Below, one piece after another: positions 26,377 to 35,337 of a DNA stretch of 50,313 nt. The notes beneath the pieces are model-generated. The model saw only the letters and a program-made list of their open reading frames with translations. It was not told the DNA's origin and ran no database searches. Each line of letters begins with the position of its first letter. The stretch's first letter is position 1. This DNA comes from Treponema sp. GTDB taxonomy: Bacteria > Spirochaetota > Spirochaetia > Treponematales > Treponemataceae. Both the position numbers and the translations under genes were made by a program. The stretch covers positions 1 to 50,313 of the forward strand of contig JAFOCI010000005.1 of the NCBI GenBank assembly GCA_017381365.1, in the 5' to 3' direction.

Positions 26377-27124
26377 GACTCATAATCTCCTCTGCCAATT
26401 TTGCATAGCTTTTTGCACCGGCACACTGAGGATCGTAATTACAGATAGGCAAACCACGAGAAGGAGCTTCTGAAAGACGAACGTTTCGTGGAATGATTGT
26501 ATTGTATACAACGTCCTTAAAATAAGTCTTAACCTGCATTACAACGTCCTGTGCAAGGCGGGTTCTTGAATCATACATAGTAAAGAAAATACCACCGATT
26601 ACAAGATTTGGATTCAAAGTATGCTGAACGTTATTTACAGATTTAAGAAGAAGTGTAATTCCTTCAAGCGCAAAATATTCACACTGCATAGGAACAAGAA
26701 CAGAATCTGCCGCAACAAGACCGTTCAAAGTCAAAAGTCCAAGAGATGGCGGACAGTCAATCAAAATGTAATCATAGATTTCTTTTAATGGATCAAGAGC
26801 ATTTTTAAGAAAGTATTCTCTGTTTTCCTGTTCAACAAGCTCAATTGCAGCACCTGACAAATCAATAGATGCACTGATTGCATCAAGTCCTGTAACCGGC
26901 GAATGTTTGATAGCCTGTTCAGCTGTTACCTGACCCGAAATCAATTCATAAATTGTAGGCTTATCTTTTGAAACACCTACACCACTAGACATATTCCCCT
27001 GTGAGTCAAAGTCAACCAGCAGAACCTTTTTACCAGCCAAAGCAATATATGCGCCGATATTGATACAAGAAGTTGTTTTTCCAACTCCACCTTTCTGATT
27101 AACAAAAACGATACATTTTCCCAT
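26369..27124 (-). CDS. parA: Chromosome partitioning ATPase ParA (Soj)
   Basis: A 251-residue Walker-type ATPase. The deviant Walker A KGGVGKTT is at residues 11-18, the A' motif is VDFDSQGN, and Walker B is DYILIDCPPSLG; GGIFFTMYDSRTRLAQDV and NVRLSEAPSRGLPI are characteristic of chromosomal Soj. It forms ATP-dependent dimers on DNA and moves ParB-parS complexes. It is full length and the first gene of the parAB operon, divergent from the methyltransferase gene with 49 nt between ATGs. The start has no ribosome binding site, and an extended -10 ends 7 nt before the ATG, so the mRNA is probably leaderless. Confidence 0.97.
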   Translation of the reverse strand: MGKCIVFVNQKGGVGKTTSCINIGAYIALAGKKVLLVDFDSQGNMSSGVGVSKDKPTIYELISGQVTAEQAIKHSPVTGLDAISASIDLSGAAIELVEQENREYFLKNALDPLKEIYDYILIDCPPSLGLLTLNGLVAADSVLVPMQCEYFALEGITLLLKSVNNVQHTLNPNLVIGGIFFTMYDSRTRLAQDVVMQVKTYFKDVVYNTIIPRNVRLSEAPSRGLPICNYDPQCAGAKSYAKLAEEIMSRG

Positions 27125-27130
27125 AACTTT

Positions 27131-27162
27131 AAATATATCATTTTTTCTAAGTTTGGTATACT
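27131..27162. promoter_or_regulatory. Divergent promoters of parA (-) and the methyltransferase gene (+)
   Basis: Minus strand: an extended -10, TG-A-TATATT (27140-27132), ends 7 nt before the parA ATG. Plus strand: an extended -10, TG-G-TATACT (27154-27162), ends 11 nt before the ATG at 27174. Neither gene has a Shine-Dalgarno sequence. The -35 regions are not obvious, as is usual for extended -10 promoters. Confidence 0.55.
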
Positions 27163-27173
27163 CTGAAATTACT

Positions 27174-28385
27174 ATGATTATTTCTGCAACCTTTTCAAAA
27201 CCAGTAAAAAATATACAGGATATTCTTGGCCGTCCTTATTTAAGAATGAAAATCCGTGCCGCAAACAACTCCAACAACACTTCCTACATGGTAGAAGCTT
27301 TTACAGAAAAACAGGCATTCCATGAACAGAAAACAGAAGCCGAATTGAACACCTTTATTGAAAAACACGCAGGAATTACATTTAAAAACTGCGTTGTCCG
27401 TACAGAATCAGAAGAAATTACAATTCTTGGAAACAAGAAGGGCGACACTACCAGACTTGTAAAGAAGCTTTCCGCAGCACAAAAAACTGCAAAACAAAAT
27501 ATTATGTGGAACAAACAAAAAAATTATCTTTTAGCAGAAGGGACTCCTGTTCCATTCCTTGTTCTGCTGGGAGTTATGACACCAGAAGGGCGGGTTGTTA
27601 ATTCAAAATACGATAAATTCCGCCAGATAAACAGATTTCTGGAATTCATAAATGATATTCTGCCTCAAGTTCAACCAGAAGATAAAAGTGTTCCAATCCG
27701 AATTGCTGATTTTGGCTGCGGAAAATCTTATCTGACCTTTGCAGTACATTATTTTTTAACGGAAATCAAAAAAATCAATGTTGAAATTATCGGCCTGGAT
27801 TTAAAAAAAGACGTTATTGATTACTGCAATAAAATTACTCAGGAGCTTGGTCTAAAAGGGCTTTCTTTTGATACCGGCAACATTGCTGATTATCCATACA
27901 AAAACGCTCCGGACATTGTAATTACGCTGCACGCCTGCGACACAGCCACTGATTTTGCGCTGGATTACGCAGTAAAGCATAACTGCAAGGCAATTTTGAG
28001 TGTTCCATGCTGTCAGCACGAAATAAATCAGCAGCTTAACAAAAACAATGTACCAGACGAATTCCGCCCGCTCCTGAAATACGGAATCATAAAGGAGCGC
28101 TTTGCAACTCTGGTGACGGATGCTTTGCGCGCAGAATATCTTGAATTCTGTGGTTATAATGTGCAGATGCTGGAATTTATAGATATGGAGCATACTCCTA
28201 AAAACATTTTGATTAGGGCGGTGAGAGCAAAAGGACAGAAGAATGCCATAAATTGCAAAAGAAACTCTGGTGATGCGGGGGCTTGTGACGCAGAAGAAAT
28301 TTGTGATGCTAGTTCTTGTTGTGCGGGAAAATTGGAGAGTGCGCTGAACATTGCACCAACATTGAAAAATCTTCTGAACAGATAA
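27174..28385 (+). CDS. Class I SAM-dependent methyltransferase (Methyltransf_32-like)
   Basis: About 403 residues. The N-terminal 150 residues are family-specific. The SAM domain begins with RIADFGCGKSYLTFAVHYFL (motif I) followed by IIGLDLKKDVIDYC (motif II). ITLHACDTATDFALDYAV and the Cys pair in LSVPCCQHEINQQL are hallmarks of the Methyltransf_32 group related to METTL25 and GSTCD. RNA or protein substrates are both possible. The C-terminal tail is Cys-rich (DAGACDAEEICDASSCCAGK), which is odd and may bind metal. I chose ATG 27174 over the upstream TTG because that TTG lies in the -10 region of the likely promoter. It converges with the HAD gene, whose stop lies 3 nt away. Confidence 0.8.
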   Translation: MIISATFSKPVKNIQDILGRPYLRMKIRAANNSNNTSYMVEAFTEKQAFHEQKTEAELNTFIEKHAGITFKNCVVRTESEEITILGNKKGDTTRLVKKLSAAQKTAKQNIMWNKQKNYLLAEGTPVPFLVLLGVMTPEGRVVNSKYDKFRQINRFLEFINDILPQVQPEDKSVPIRIADFGCGKSYLTFAVHYFLTEIKKINVEIIGLDLKKDVIDYCNKITQELGLKGLSFDTGNIADYPYKNAPDIVITLHACDTATDFALDYAVKHNCKAILSVPCCQHEINQQLNKNNVPDEFRPLLKYGIIKERFATLVTDALRAEYLEFCGYNVQMLEFIDMEHTPKNILIRAVRAKGQKNAINCKRNSGDAGACDAEEICDASSCCAGKLESALNIAPTLKNLLNR

Positions 28386-28388
28386 AGC

Positions 28389-29222
28389 TTACAGCACGAA
28401 GTTTTCAATAAAATCCGCAATTCCGTCATTGTTGTTGTCAAAGCGGGTTACAAAACTTGCAATATCTTTAATGTAGTCCAAACCATTGCTCATAGCAACA
28501 CTGTAGCCGCACTGACGGATCATTGTTTCGTCATTCATGCTGTCTCCAAACGCCATTGTCTGTTCATGCGGAATACCAAGCTTGTCTGCCAGCCAGAGAA
28601 TTCCAGGACCTTTTCCAACACCTTTCGTCATTACTTCCAGAAAAATTGGCTTGGAAATAAAAACATCTGCCTTATCCCCGATTTTCTGGCAAAGAAATTC
28701 GTTCATTTCTTTTACCTTTTCTGGTTCGGCTGAAATAAGAATTTTGGGAAATCCATTTTCAAGGAATTTTTCAAAATCATCCACAACCTTAAATTCAAGA
28801 TTGCACAACTCTGCATCCTTGCGGGCAAAATCAGAATCTTCCCATGAATAAATCACACCTGATTCATAAACAACACTGGCCATGCCACGTTTTCTTGCTT
28901 CATTATAGGCAAATTTCAGAATTTCCGGTTTTACCAGATTTGAATAAATCTGTTCTCTAAGATGCAAATCAAATACGCTGGCTCCATTAAACGCAATAAG
29001 ATATCGCCCCTGTTGAGAGCCGGCAATATTTAATTGGCGAACAAATGGAAGAATTCCGTTCTCTGCACGACCTGAACACAATACAATATAGATTCCTTTT
29101 TCCGCTGCCTTTTGAAGAGCAGAAACTGTGCGCGGAGAAATTATTTTTTTGTCTGTTAAAAGAGTGTCATCAAGATCAAAGGCGATGAGCTTTACGTTTA
29201 ATTTTGTTGCTGGAAGTTTCAT
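28389..29222 (-). CDS. HAD-superfamily Cof-type phosphatase
   Basis: A 277-residue Cof-like HAD hydrolase (class IIB). Motif I is FDLDDTLLTDKK with nucleophile and acid-base Asp residues. Motif II is VLCSGR, motif III includes the Lys in GVGKGPGILWLADKLGI, and motif IV is MAFGDSMNDETMI. The substrate is likely a sugar phosphate or flavin-type phosphate; it cannot be named from sequence. The length and all catalytic residues are normal. The gene is monocistronic by context: it converges with the methyltransferase gene downstream, with the AT-rich gap before nagZ upstream. Confidence 0.92.
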   Translation of the reverse strand: MKLPATKLNVKLIAFDLDDTLLTDKKIISPRTVSALQKAAEKGIYIVLCSGRAENGILPFVRQLNIAGSQQGRYLIAFNGASVFDLHLREQIYSNLVKPEILKFAYNEARKRGMASVVYESGVIYSWEDSDFARKDAELCNLEFKVVDDFEKFLENGFPKILISAEPEKVKEMNEFLCQKIGDKADVFISKPIFLEVMTKGVGKGPGILWLADKLGIPHEQTMAFGDSMNDETMIRQCGYSVAMSNGLDYIKDIASFVTRFDNNNDGIADFIENFVL

Positions 29223-29500
29223 TTTTTTATTTTAACAAAAAAAATTAAAATGCACTACTTATTTTTGATTTTAAATTCCCGTATTTTATTGAAAGAAAAT
29301 TCCTGCTAAATAGATTTAATGCAAGTTTTTATGTTTTTAGAACAAAAAAACTCCAGACTATATTCTAAGAAAATCCATTATCGTATAATATGAAGCAGAT
29401 ATCTTTTTTAGGTTGAAAACCAATTTTATACAGTGCCTAATCAAACTAGAAATTTTATCTTTTAAAGATTATAAACTATTTTTACTTAATAGAATTATTT
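29223..29500. other. AT-rich intergenic region between divergent genes
   Basis: About 280 bases that carry the promoters of the HAD gene (-) and the NagZ-like gene (+). A TAGAAT hexamer (29490-29495) ends 5 nt before the nagZ ATG and could again give a leaderless transcript, but the -35 is poor. No ORF or repeat was seen. Confidence 0.4.
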
Positions 29501-30763
29501 ATGAAGTTGCACAATTTTATATTTTTTTTAATTCCGCTTTTTCTGAACAGCTGTTCATCTGTAAAAAATTCTCAAATTATTTCAGGACAAAACGAATTAC
29601 CAGCCATTACAGAATCTGATGTTTCAATTGAAAATATTGTAAATTCAATGACGATAGAAGAAAAAGTTGCTCAACTATTTATAATTCGCCCCGAACAGCT
29701 TGACCCCTCAATTTCTCAAGAAGAAATGCACAAAAACGACTCACCTCACACAACAGAAATTTCCACAGCGTTCTGCGAAAACTACAAAAAATATCCCGTT
29801 TGCGGATTTACGATTTTTAATTGCAACATAAAATCTCCAAAACAACTTAAAACTTTCAATCAAAACATTCATCAGCTTTCTGAAACAACATCATCAAAAA
29901 TCAGACCACTTATATGCATTGATGAAGAAGGCGGGAAAATCTCACGGCTTGCATCTCTCAAAAATTTTTCACTTCCAGAATTTGCGCCAATGGGAACTTT
30001 AACAAACAACAAAATGACTTTTTCACAGAGAGAAGAAATTTATAAAAATGCCGGAAAAACAATTGGCAGGTATTTAAAAGAATACGAAATAGATGTTGAT
30101 TTTGCGCCAGTATTCGACGTAAACACAAACCCTGCAAACCCAGTTATTGGAACACGAGCATTCAGTTCAAATCCAAAAATTACAGGAAGACTTGCCATAC
30201 AGTTCCTTTACGGCTTAAGAGAAAACGGGATAGAAGGCTGTCTTAAGCATTTTCCTGGCCATGGAGATACTTCCACAGACACCCATCTTAATTTTTCAAA
30301 AATCGACAAAACCAAGGAACAACTCTTCAAATGCGAACTCCTGCCCTTCAAATACGGAATCAAAAACAATGCCAGCCTCATAATGACTGCCCATATTTCA
30401 ATTCCAAACGTTACTGGCGATTTTATGCCTGCATCACTTTCATACAAAATTCAGACAGAGCTTTTGCGCAACGAACTGGATTTTTCCGGTCTCATCATTA
30501 CAGACGCACTTGAAATGGGTGCCATCGAAAAACTTTATGATTCGGGAACAGCCTCTGTAATGGCACTTCTGGCAGGTGCGGACATCCTGTTAATTCCTTA
30601 TGATTTTTACATGGCTTACAACACAGTTGTAGATGCGGTAAAAACAAACATAATTCCAGAATCCCGCATTAACCAAAGTCTTTTTAGAATTCTTTATTTC
30701 AAGCAGAAGCAAAAATTTCTGGAAATGAACGCCCCTTTGAGCAACATCAAAAATCCAAGTTAA
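29501..30763 (+). CDS. nagZ: GH3 beta-N-acetylhexosaminidase, lipoprotein (NagZ-like)
   Basis: A 420-residue family GH3 enzyme that cleaves terminal N-acetylglucosamine, typically in peptidoglycan recycling. An N-terminal lipobox (FFLIPLFLNSC-SS) predicts an exported lipoprotein rather than the cytoplasmic form. Catalytic landmarks are ICIDEEGGKISRL (substrate binding), KHFPGHGDTSTDTH (the NagZ Asp/His loop acting as general acid-base), and the nucleophile Asp in LIITDALEMGAI. The single-domain length agrees with NagZ rather than two-domain GH3 glucosidases. The final 4 bases overlap the convergent gene at 30760. No clear Shine-Dalgarno was found. Confidence 0.9.
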   Translation: MKLHNFIFFLIPLFLNSCSSVKNSQIISGQNELPAITESDVSIENIVNSMTIEEKVAQLFIIRPEQLDPSISQEEMHKNDSPHTTEISTAFCENYKKYPVCGFTIFNCNIKSPKQLKTFNQNIHQLSETTSSKIRPLICIDEEGGKISRLASLKNFSLPEFAPMGTLTNNKMTFSQREEIYKNAGKTIGRYLKEYEIDVDFAPVFDVNTNPANPVIGTRAFSSNPKITGRLAIQFLYGLRENGIEGCLKHFPGHGDTSTDTHLNFSKIDKTKEQLFKCELLPFKYGIKNNASLIMTAHISIPNVTGDFMPASLSYKIQTELLRNELDFSGLIITDALEMGAIEKLYDSGTASVMALLAGADILLIPYDFYMAYNTVVDAVKTNIIPESRINQSLFRILYFKQKQKFLEMNAPLSNIKNPS

Positions 30764-31050
30764 AATTCTCCTTTCCAGTCATCACCAAATTCGTCCTGCA
30801 TTTCCATAACAGCGCTTTCATCACCCATCATGGCATCATCATAAGTTTCCTGATAATATCTCATATAATCTTGAGCGAAATCTTCTGTTTCATCATGTTC
30901 ATAATCTTTGCCGCTACCTGCATTTCTGTACTGCAAAAAATTATCGAACCTTTTATTTTTATCAAAATCAAACGTTTTACCGGCACTAGACGCACAAAGA
31001 ACTATTATCAAAAGGGGCAGCCCAAAAATTAAAAAAATCAAAATTTCCAT
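30760..31050 (-). CDS. Small membrane protein with acidic tail, 96 aa
   Basis: One N-terminal transmembrane helix (MEILIFLIFGLPLLIIVLCAS) is followed by a strongly acidic soluble tail rich in Asp, Glu, Tyr and Met (DETEDFAQDYMRYYQETYDDAMMGDESAVMEMQDEF). I do not recognise a family. GGGGAAAAG upstream supports the ATG. It follows the 44-aa membrane protein by 37 nt in the same direction. The two, each with one helix and a charged tail, probably form a small operon. The function is unknown; Met/Asp-rich tails sometimes bind metal or a membrane complex, but that is speculation. Confidence 0.65.
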   Translation of the reverse strand: MEILIFLIFGLPLLIIVLCASSAGKTFDFDKNKRFDNFLQYRNAGSGKDYEHDETEDFAQDYMRYYQETYDDAMMGDESAVMEMQDEFGDDWKGEF

Positions 31051-31087
31051 AACTTTTCCCCATTCCCTAATTCATATTTCTGCAGAT

Positions 31088-31222
31088 TTAAGCCGATCTG
31101 TATTTGTCAGTCAGATAAACCTTTGAATTAGGATCAAGTTCTGCACTCTTTTTTTTACAATCCATGAAAATAGTAAAACCAATCACAATAAATACAATTA
31201 AAAATACAACCAATGAAAGCAT
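31088..31222 (-). CDS. Single-pass membrane microprotein, 44 aa
   Basis: A 44-codon frame that reads MLSLVVFLIVFIVIGFTIFM and then a charged tail (DCKKKSAELDPNSKVY...). A strong AGGAGG lies 6 nt before the ATG, one of the best ribosome binding sites in the window. It has one transmembrane helix with the C-terminus charged. It is followed 37 nt later by the 96-aa single-pass protein. It is easily missed because of its size. No family was recognised. Confidence 0.7.
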   Translation of the reverse strand: MLSLVVFLIVFIVIGFTIFMDCKKKSAELDPNSKVYLTDKYRSA

Positions 31223-31319
31223 ACAAGTCCTCCTGCATCATTTATAAAACAATCATAACATACAAGAGTGACAATGAATGACACTATAATTTTAAAGTTT
31301 TACTTTTTTTGATTTTTTT

Positions 31320-31967
31320 TTACTTTTCCACCAGCTGCTTACTCCGCAAAGTCAATTCTTTAAGCTTTTCAAAGTCGGTAACTGCCGTAAGAACAACTGT
31401 AATCCAGTATTTTTTATTCATGTGCCAGGCAGGAAAAATTGACTTTTTATCAACAAGCATAGGGATTTTTTCGGCATCAGCTTTAAGATTAACAACCCAT
31501 ACCGGCTCATCACTTTCAAACCCAAGATTTTTAAACTTAATCCGCATTACAAGGGCAAACCATTTTGAATTTGAACAGCGATAAACAGCAAAATTTTCTT
31601 TATCTTCCCAAGGATAATCGCCTTTTGTCTTCAAGTAAGATTCCAGCCACTCTATGTATTGTGATTTCAAATCTGCACTTTCAAAACAATTTTCTACAAT
31701 ATTAGAAACTAAGTCAGAAACCTTGCTGCGAATGCCATTTACAAAAGCGCCTCTCGCATTTTTCACATCTAAAAGCGCATATTTTTCATCTGTTTCAATC
31801 TCAAAAACCTGAACATTAAGACTGTCTGGTTGATACTCAACAACAGCATAAAATTCATTATCCAGATTCTTCTTTAAAACAAAAACATCCCCCTGCTGAC
31901 AAAAACCATATTCAAGAAGTTTTTCTTTTTTAGGAACTGAGCATAAAAGAAGATGAGAGAAATTCAA
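31320..31967 (-). CDS. MmcQ/YjbR-family protein
   Basis: A 215-residue protein. The C-terminal 120 residues are the MmcQ/YjbR (DUF419) domain: YPWEDKENFAVYRCSNSKWFALVMRI, VWVVNLKADAEKIPML and PAWHMNKKYWITVVL are diagnostic. The domain has a CyaY-like or double-wing DNA-binding fold; its role is unknown. The N-terminal 90 residues are an extension not usually present. The start is a TTG 3 nt after the stop of the HD-GYP gene, with a weak AAGAG; no ATG is available near the domain. It is co-transcribed with the HD-GYP sensor, so a link to c-di-GMP signalling is possible but only contextual. Confidence 0.82.
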   Translation of the reverse strand: MNFSHLLLCSVPKKEKLLEYGFCQQGDVFVLKKNLDNEFYAVVEYQPDSLNVQVFEIETDEKYALLDVKNARGAFVNGIRSKVSDLVSNIVENCFESADLKSQYIEWLESYLKTKGDYPWEDKENFAVYRCSNSKWFALVMRIKFKNLGFESDEPVWVVNLKADAEKIPMLVDKKSIFPAWHMNKKYWITVVLTAVTDFEKLKELTLRSKQLVEK

Positions 31968-31970
31968 TTT

Positions 31971-33755
31971 TTAAAAACTCTTGGCAATTTTTTCGATTTC
32001 CGGCCTTATTTTCATAAACGCTTTTACTATCTCCGGATCAAAATACGTGCCGCTCTGTTTTTCTATAATACCGCAAGCTTTATCAAAAGAAAAAGCAGAC
32101 TTGTAAGGACGTTCACTGATAAGAGCATCGTAAACATCAGCCACAGCCATAATGCGTGCGCACAACGGAATATCATTTCCAACAATTCCAGTAGGATAGC
32201 CCTTTCCGTTCCACCATTCGTGGTGATATTTCGCAACGTTATAAGCCATCGTATAGTAGTGAGCATCCACGTTTTCTTTCAAATTATTCCGAATAAATTC
32301 CGCACCTTTCGTTGTATGCGCCTGAATAATATGAAATTCCTCCGGCGTAAGCTTTGCAGGCTTATTGAAAATTCGCTCATCAATATATGTTTTGCCAATA
32401 TCGTGCAAAGGTGCAATCTGACGCAAAGTTTCAATATAATTTTCATCAAGGGTATCCAGAAATTTACCTTCCGCAAGAAGCTGGCGGGCAATCGCTTCAA
32501 CATAAAAAGAAGTTCTGTGCAAATGCCCCTTAGTCGAAAGATCATGATGTTCCGCAAGAGACGCAAACCCCATAACCATCTGGTCCCTTAGATAACGCAG
32601 CTTTAAGGCATCCTGTTCAATCTGATGAGTTTTTTCTCCCACTTCCTGTTCCAGCTTTTTCTTATAGTTATTCAGCAACGTTACATCTTCCATCCAGAGA
32701 ATATAACCTTCTGTTTTTCCGTTAACTTTGATTTCCCTCAATTTTGGAGAATAAGTATGCTGCTCACAAATTACAACCTGCTTTTCAATCTGAGCATATT
32801 CAAAAGAATCGTCAACCTCCTCCCGTTTCTTTTTGTACTGCTCAATCAAATCTCTGTAAGCCTTATTTAGATTTTCAGGCAACGACTGACCAGCAGTTCT
32901 TCCAAGACAATTTAAATCCAATTCTGGAAAAGTCGTCATTGCAGAACTATTGATATTTGTAATTTTATGATTTTTATCAAGAACAACCGCCGGCGTATTC
33001 ACCATATCAAACATCACATTATTGGCAAGCTCATTAATATCACAGAATTTGCGAACAACCAGCAGATGAATAAAGGCGATGTTTGCAATCGTAGCAATAA
33101 TCGGCATTACTGAAAAATATTCAATTCCAGTGAACCATATGAATATCCTCTCAACTATATAACCAAAAGCTGGCGTAATGTTTATGAAAAACAACAGAAT
33201 TCTGTTAATTCCCAGAAAATGTTTTTTTGTCTGATGCACGCGGATAAATAAAAATCCCGAACCTAGCATAAACACCGCTGAAGTAAAGACAAAAATTACA
33301 AAAGCCCACCCAATTTCTTTATGAAGATAAAAAATTCCTGCATCATTTTCAATTCCGTACTCCGCAATCAGCCATTTTGACCACGGAAAAACAGGCATGT
33401 CATAACACAAAGCAAGAACCGCAATAAACGTAAGAACAATATTAAAAATACAACTAGAATATCTTAAAGTCTTAAACTGAAAATACTTAACAAGCATCGG
33501 CAGCGTAACAAAAATGTTGAACCCACCAAAAAATCTGATTTTAAAAGCAAACGCCTGCAATTCCAAAGACGGAGAATTTAAAGAGACAGCATAACCGGCG
33601 CAAAGCATCAAAGAAAATGTTGCGTAAGCAAGCGAAATTTTCTGTTCTTCACATCCCTTCTGTTTCAGCCCAATCACAAAACAAACCATAGAAACCAACA
33701 GCGACGTGTAAATCAAAATCTGTTCAATAAGTAACAAAGTCATAAACTGCCTCAT
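31971..33755 (-). CDS. Membrane PAS / HD-GYP c-di-GMP phosphodiesterase
   Basis: About 594 residues. A 7-8-helix membrane sensor (similar to the histidine-kinase 7TM N-terminal domain) fills the first 235 residues. A PAS domain follows (NTPAVVLDKNHKITNINSSA...GYILWMEDVTLL), then a short coiled coil and a complete HD-GYP domain. The metal site HDIGK (451-455), HTTKGAEFI, and the signature HHEWWNGKGYP (511-521) with ARIMAVADVYDALISERPYK are all intact. Hydrolysis of c-di-GMP is therefore expected. I chose the ATG at 33755 over the upstream GTG at 33788 because that GTG overlaps a likely -35 box. The mRNA then starts at the ATG. It is intact, in contrast to the degenerate HD-GYP protein at 15.4 kb. 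Confidence 0.93.
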   Translation of the reverse strand: MRQFMTLLLIEQILIYTSLLVSMVCFVIGLKQKGCEEQKISLAYATFSLMLCAGYAVSLNSPSLELQAFAFKIRFFGGFNIFVTLPMLVKYFQFKTLRYSSCIFNIVLTFIAVLALCYDMPVFPWSKWLIAEYGIENDAGIFYLHKEIGWAFVIFVFTSAVFMLGSGFLFIRVHQTKKHFLGINRILLFFINITPAFGYIVERIFIWFTGIEYFSVMPIIATIANIAFIHLLVVRKFCDINELANNVMFDMVNTPAVVLDKNHKITNINSSAMTTFPELDLNCLGRTAGQSLPENLNKAYRDLIEQYKKKREEVDDSFEYAQIEKQVVICEQHTYSPKLREIKVNGKTEGYILWMEDVTLLNNYKKKLEQEVGEKTHQIEQDALKLRYLRDQMVMGFASLAEHHDLSTKGHLHRTSFYVEAIARQLLAEGKFLDTLDENYIETLRQIAPLHDIGKTYIDERIFNKPAKLTPEEFHIIQAHTTKGAEFIRNNLKENVDAHYYTMAYNVAKYHHEWWNGKGYPTGIVGNDIPLCARIMAVADVYDALISERPYKSAFSFDKACGIIEKQSGTYFDPEIVKAFMKIRPEIEKIAKSF

Positions 33756-33762
33756 ATACGCT

Positions 33763-33790
33763 ATTGTATCAGAAGTTTGTAAATTCACAA
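33763..33790 (-). promoter_or_regulatory. Promoter of the HD-GYP gene, leaderless type
   Basis: On the minus strand TTGTGA, a 16-nt spacer and the extended -10 TG-A-TACAAT (33771-33763) are followed after exactly 7 nt by the ATG at 33755. No ribosome binding site is present. Confidence 0.55.
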
Positions 33791-33837
33791 TTAAATTATA
33801 TTTTTAACAGAAAAAATAAATCAGCCAGTCCGGCTTC

Positions 33838-33925
33838 GCCGTCGCTATGTTCCGGGTTCCGCTACGCTCATTCCTCCGCTACGCTCCGGAACGCCTCCGG
33901 CGCCCTTCACAGCGCTACTGGGATG
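33838..33925. repeat. GC-rich palindromic tract 1
   Basis: A tract much richer in GC than its surroundings, with repeated CCGCTACGCTC and CTCCGG phrases. It is similar in character to 35338-35490 and 44568-44692. It lies between the HD-GYP promoter and the fabF terminator and has no coding potential that I trust. Confidence 0.55.
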
Positions 33926-33928
33926 TGC

Positions 33929-33975
33929 AAAAAAAAGGACTGCACTTCAAACTTCACAAAGAAAGCAGCCCTTTT
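33929..33975 (-). terminator. Terminator of the 34-kb ketosynthase gene
   Basis: On the minus strand AAAAGGGCTGC pairs with GCAGTCCTTTT (11 bp with one G-U) and is followed by eight T. It lies 35 nt after the ketosynthase stop codon. Confidence 0.8.
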
Positions 33976-34010
33976 CAAAAATTATACGAGTCAAAATCCT
34001 CGCAAAACCC

Positions 34011-35276
34011 CTATTTATCGCTCCACTTCTTAAAAATCAAAGAAGTGTTGATTCCTGCAAATGCAAAATTGTTGCTCATAACATACTCTGCATCCATCTT
34101 GCGGCCTTCACCACGAATGTAGTCCAAATCGCCACATTCAGGGTCAATGTTATTCAAGTTCAGAGTTGGATGGAACCAGCCTTCATTCATCATGTTGATT
34201 GTAAGCCAGGCTTCTACAGCACCACAGGCACCAAGAGTGTGTCCAATGTACGATTTTGTAGAAGAAATAGGAACCTTGCGGCCAAATACACGTGCAGTAG
34301 CAGTTGTTTCTGCAATATCACCGTGGTGAGTAGAAGTTCCATGCGCATTAACATAAGCAATTTCGTCACCCTTAAGACCTGCAGAATCCAATGCAAGCTG
34401 CATACAGATTCCCATAGTTTCGCTGTTAGGGCTTGTAATATGAGTACCGTCAGTGTTCGTACCAAAACCAACGATTTCAGCATAAATTTTAGCACCACGT
34501 TTTACAGCATGTTCCAAATCTTCAAGAATCAAAGTACCTGCACCTTCTCCAATAACAAGACCATCACGGTCCTTATCAAATGGGCTAGGAGCAGTTTCTG
34601 GATGCTCATTACGAATAGAAGTAGAACCAAGCTGATCAAAAATTGCAGCGTCTGGTGGACAAAGCTCTTCTGCACCACCACAAATCATAATGTCCTGAAG
34701 TCCGTTTTCAATAGTTTCGTATCCATAACCAATAGACTGAGAACCAGAAGTACAAGCTTCGCTAGTTACAATCATACGGCCCTTAAGCTGGTAAGTAACT
34801 TCAATGTTAGCAGCACAAGTATGTGGCATACATTTGATGTAAGTAGAAGAATTTACCTTTGCTGTACAACGATCACTCATAACGCTAGTCAATTCTTCAA
34901 TAGAATCAAAAGAACCCATAGAAGAACCATAAGCTACACCAGTACGACCATTCTTAAGTTCATCAACAACATCGCCATCTTCCTTAAGCAAGCCAGCCAT
35001 CTGCAAAGCAAGCTGAGAAGTATGATAAGAAAGCAAAGCAACACGCCCCATTCCGCGAACAAGCTTTCTTGGATATTTAGGCAAATCACCCTTAGCAGGA
35101 CAAGCAAGCTGAGTATTCATACCAGCAATGTCGTGCCATTCTTCCATATTTTTAATACAATTCTTATAAGATTTAAGCTGTTCAAAAGCTTCTTCCCAGT
35201 TCTGACCAAGACCACTGATCATTCCAGCACCAGTAACAACAACACGTCTTTTTCCGTTTGGTTTAACAAAATCCAT
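34011..35276 (-). CDS. Beta-ketoacyl-ACP synthase (FabF-like; ApeR-position candidate)
   Basis: A 421-residue condensing enzyme. Catalytic Cys is in VTSEACTSGSQS, and the two His residues are in VNAHGTSTHHGD and YIGHTLGACGAVEA; NNFAFAGINTSLIF is the usual C-terminal loop. It extends acyl-ACP with malonyl-ACP. It lies on the same strand as the DUF3261-KAS-dehydratase-FabG block at 45.8-49.5 kb, but about 10.5 kb downstream. In aryl-polyene-type clusters a second ketosynthase follows FabG, so this gene may be the displaced last member. The name fabF is avoided because a housekeeping role cannot be told from a polyene role by sequence alone. A terminator follows it. Confidence 0.9.
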   Translation of the reverse strand: MDFVKPNGKRRVVVTGAGMISGLGQNWEEAFEQLKSYKNCIKNMEEWHDIAGMNTQLACPAKGDLPKYPRKLVRGMGRVALLSYHTSQLALQMAGLLKEDGDVVDELKNGRTGVAYGSSMGSFDSIEELTSVMSDRCTAKVNSSTYIKCMPHTCAANIEVTYQLKGRMIVTSEACTSGSQSIGYGYETIENGLQDIMICGGAEELCPPDAAIFDQLGSTSIRNEHPETAPSPFDKDRDGLVIGEGAGTLILEDLEHAVKRGAKIYAEIVGFGTNTDGTHITSPNSETMGICMQLALDSAGLKGDEIAYVNAHGTSTHHGDIAETTATARVFGRKVPISSTKSYIGHTLGACGAVEAWLTINMMNEGWFHPTLNLNNIDPECGDLDYIRGEGRKMDAEYVMSNNFAFAGINTSLIFKKWSDK

Positions 35277-35337
35277 ATTTACCTCACGCGGTGATTGAGC
35301 CAGTCGAAACCACCATAATTTCCATATACAAAGGGGA

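Noticed and set aside
24126..28385. A replication origin near parAB
   Set aside because: No dnaA, dnaN or gyrase gene, no DnaA-box cluster and no perfect parS site were seen.
34170..35294. A 374-codon plus-strand frame opposite the ketosynthase
   Set aside because: Antisense shadow of a well-conserved gene; no start signal and composition unlike a protein.
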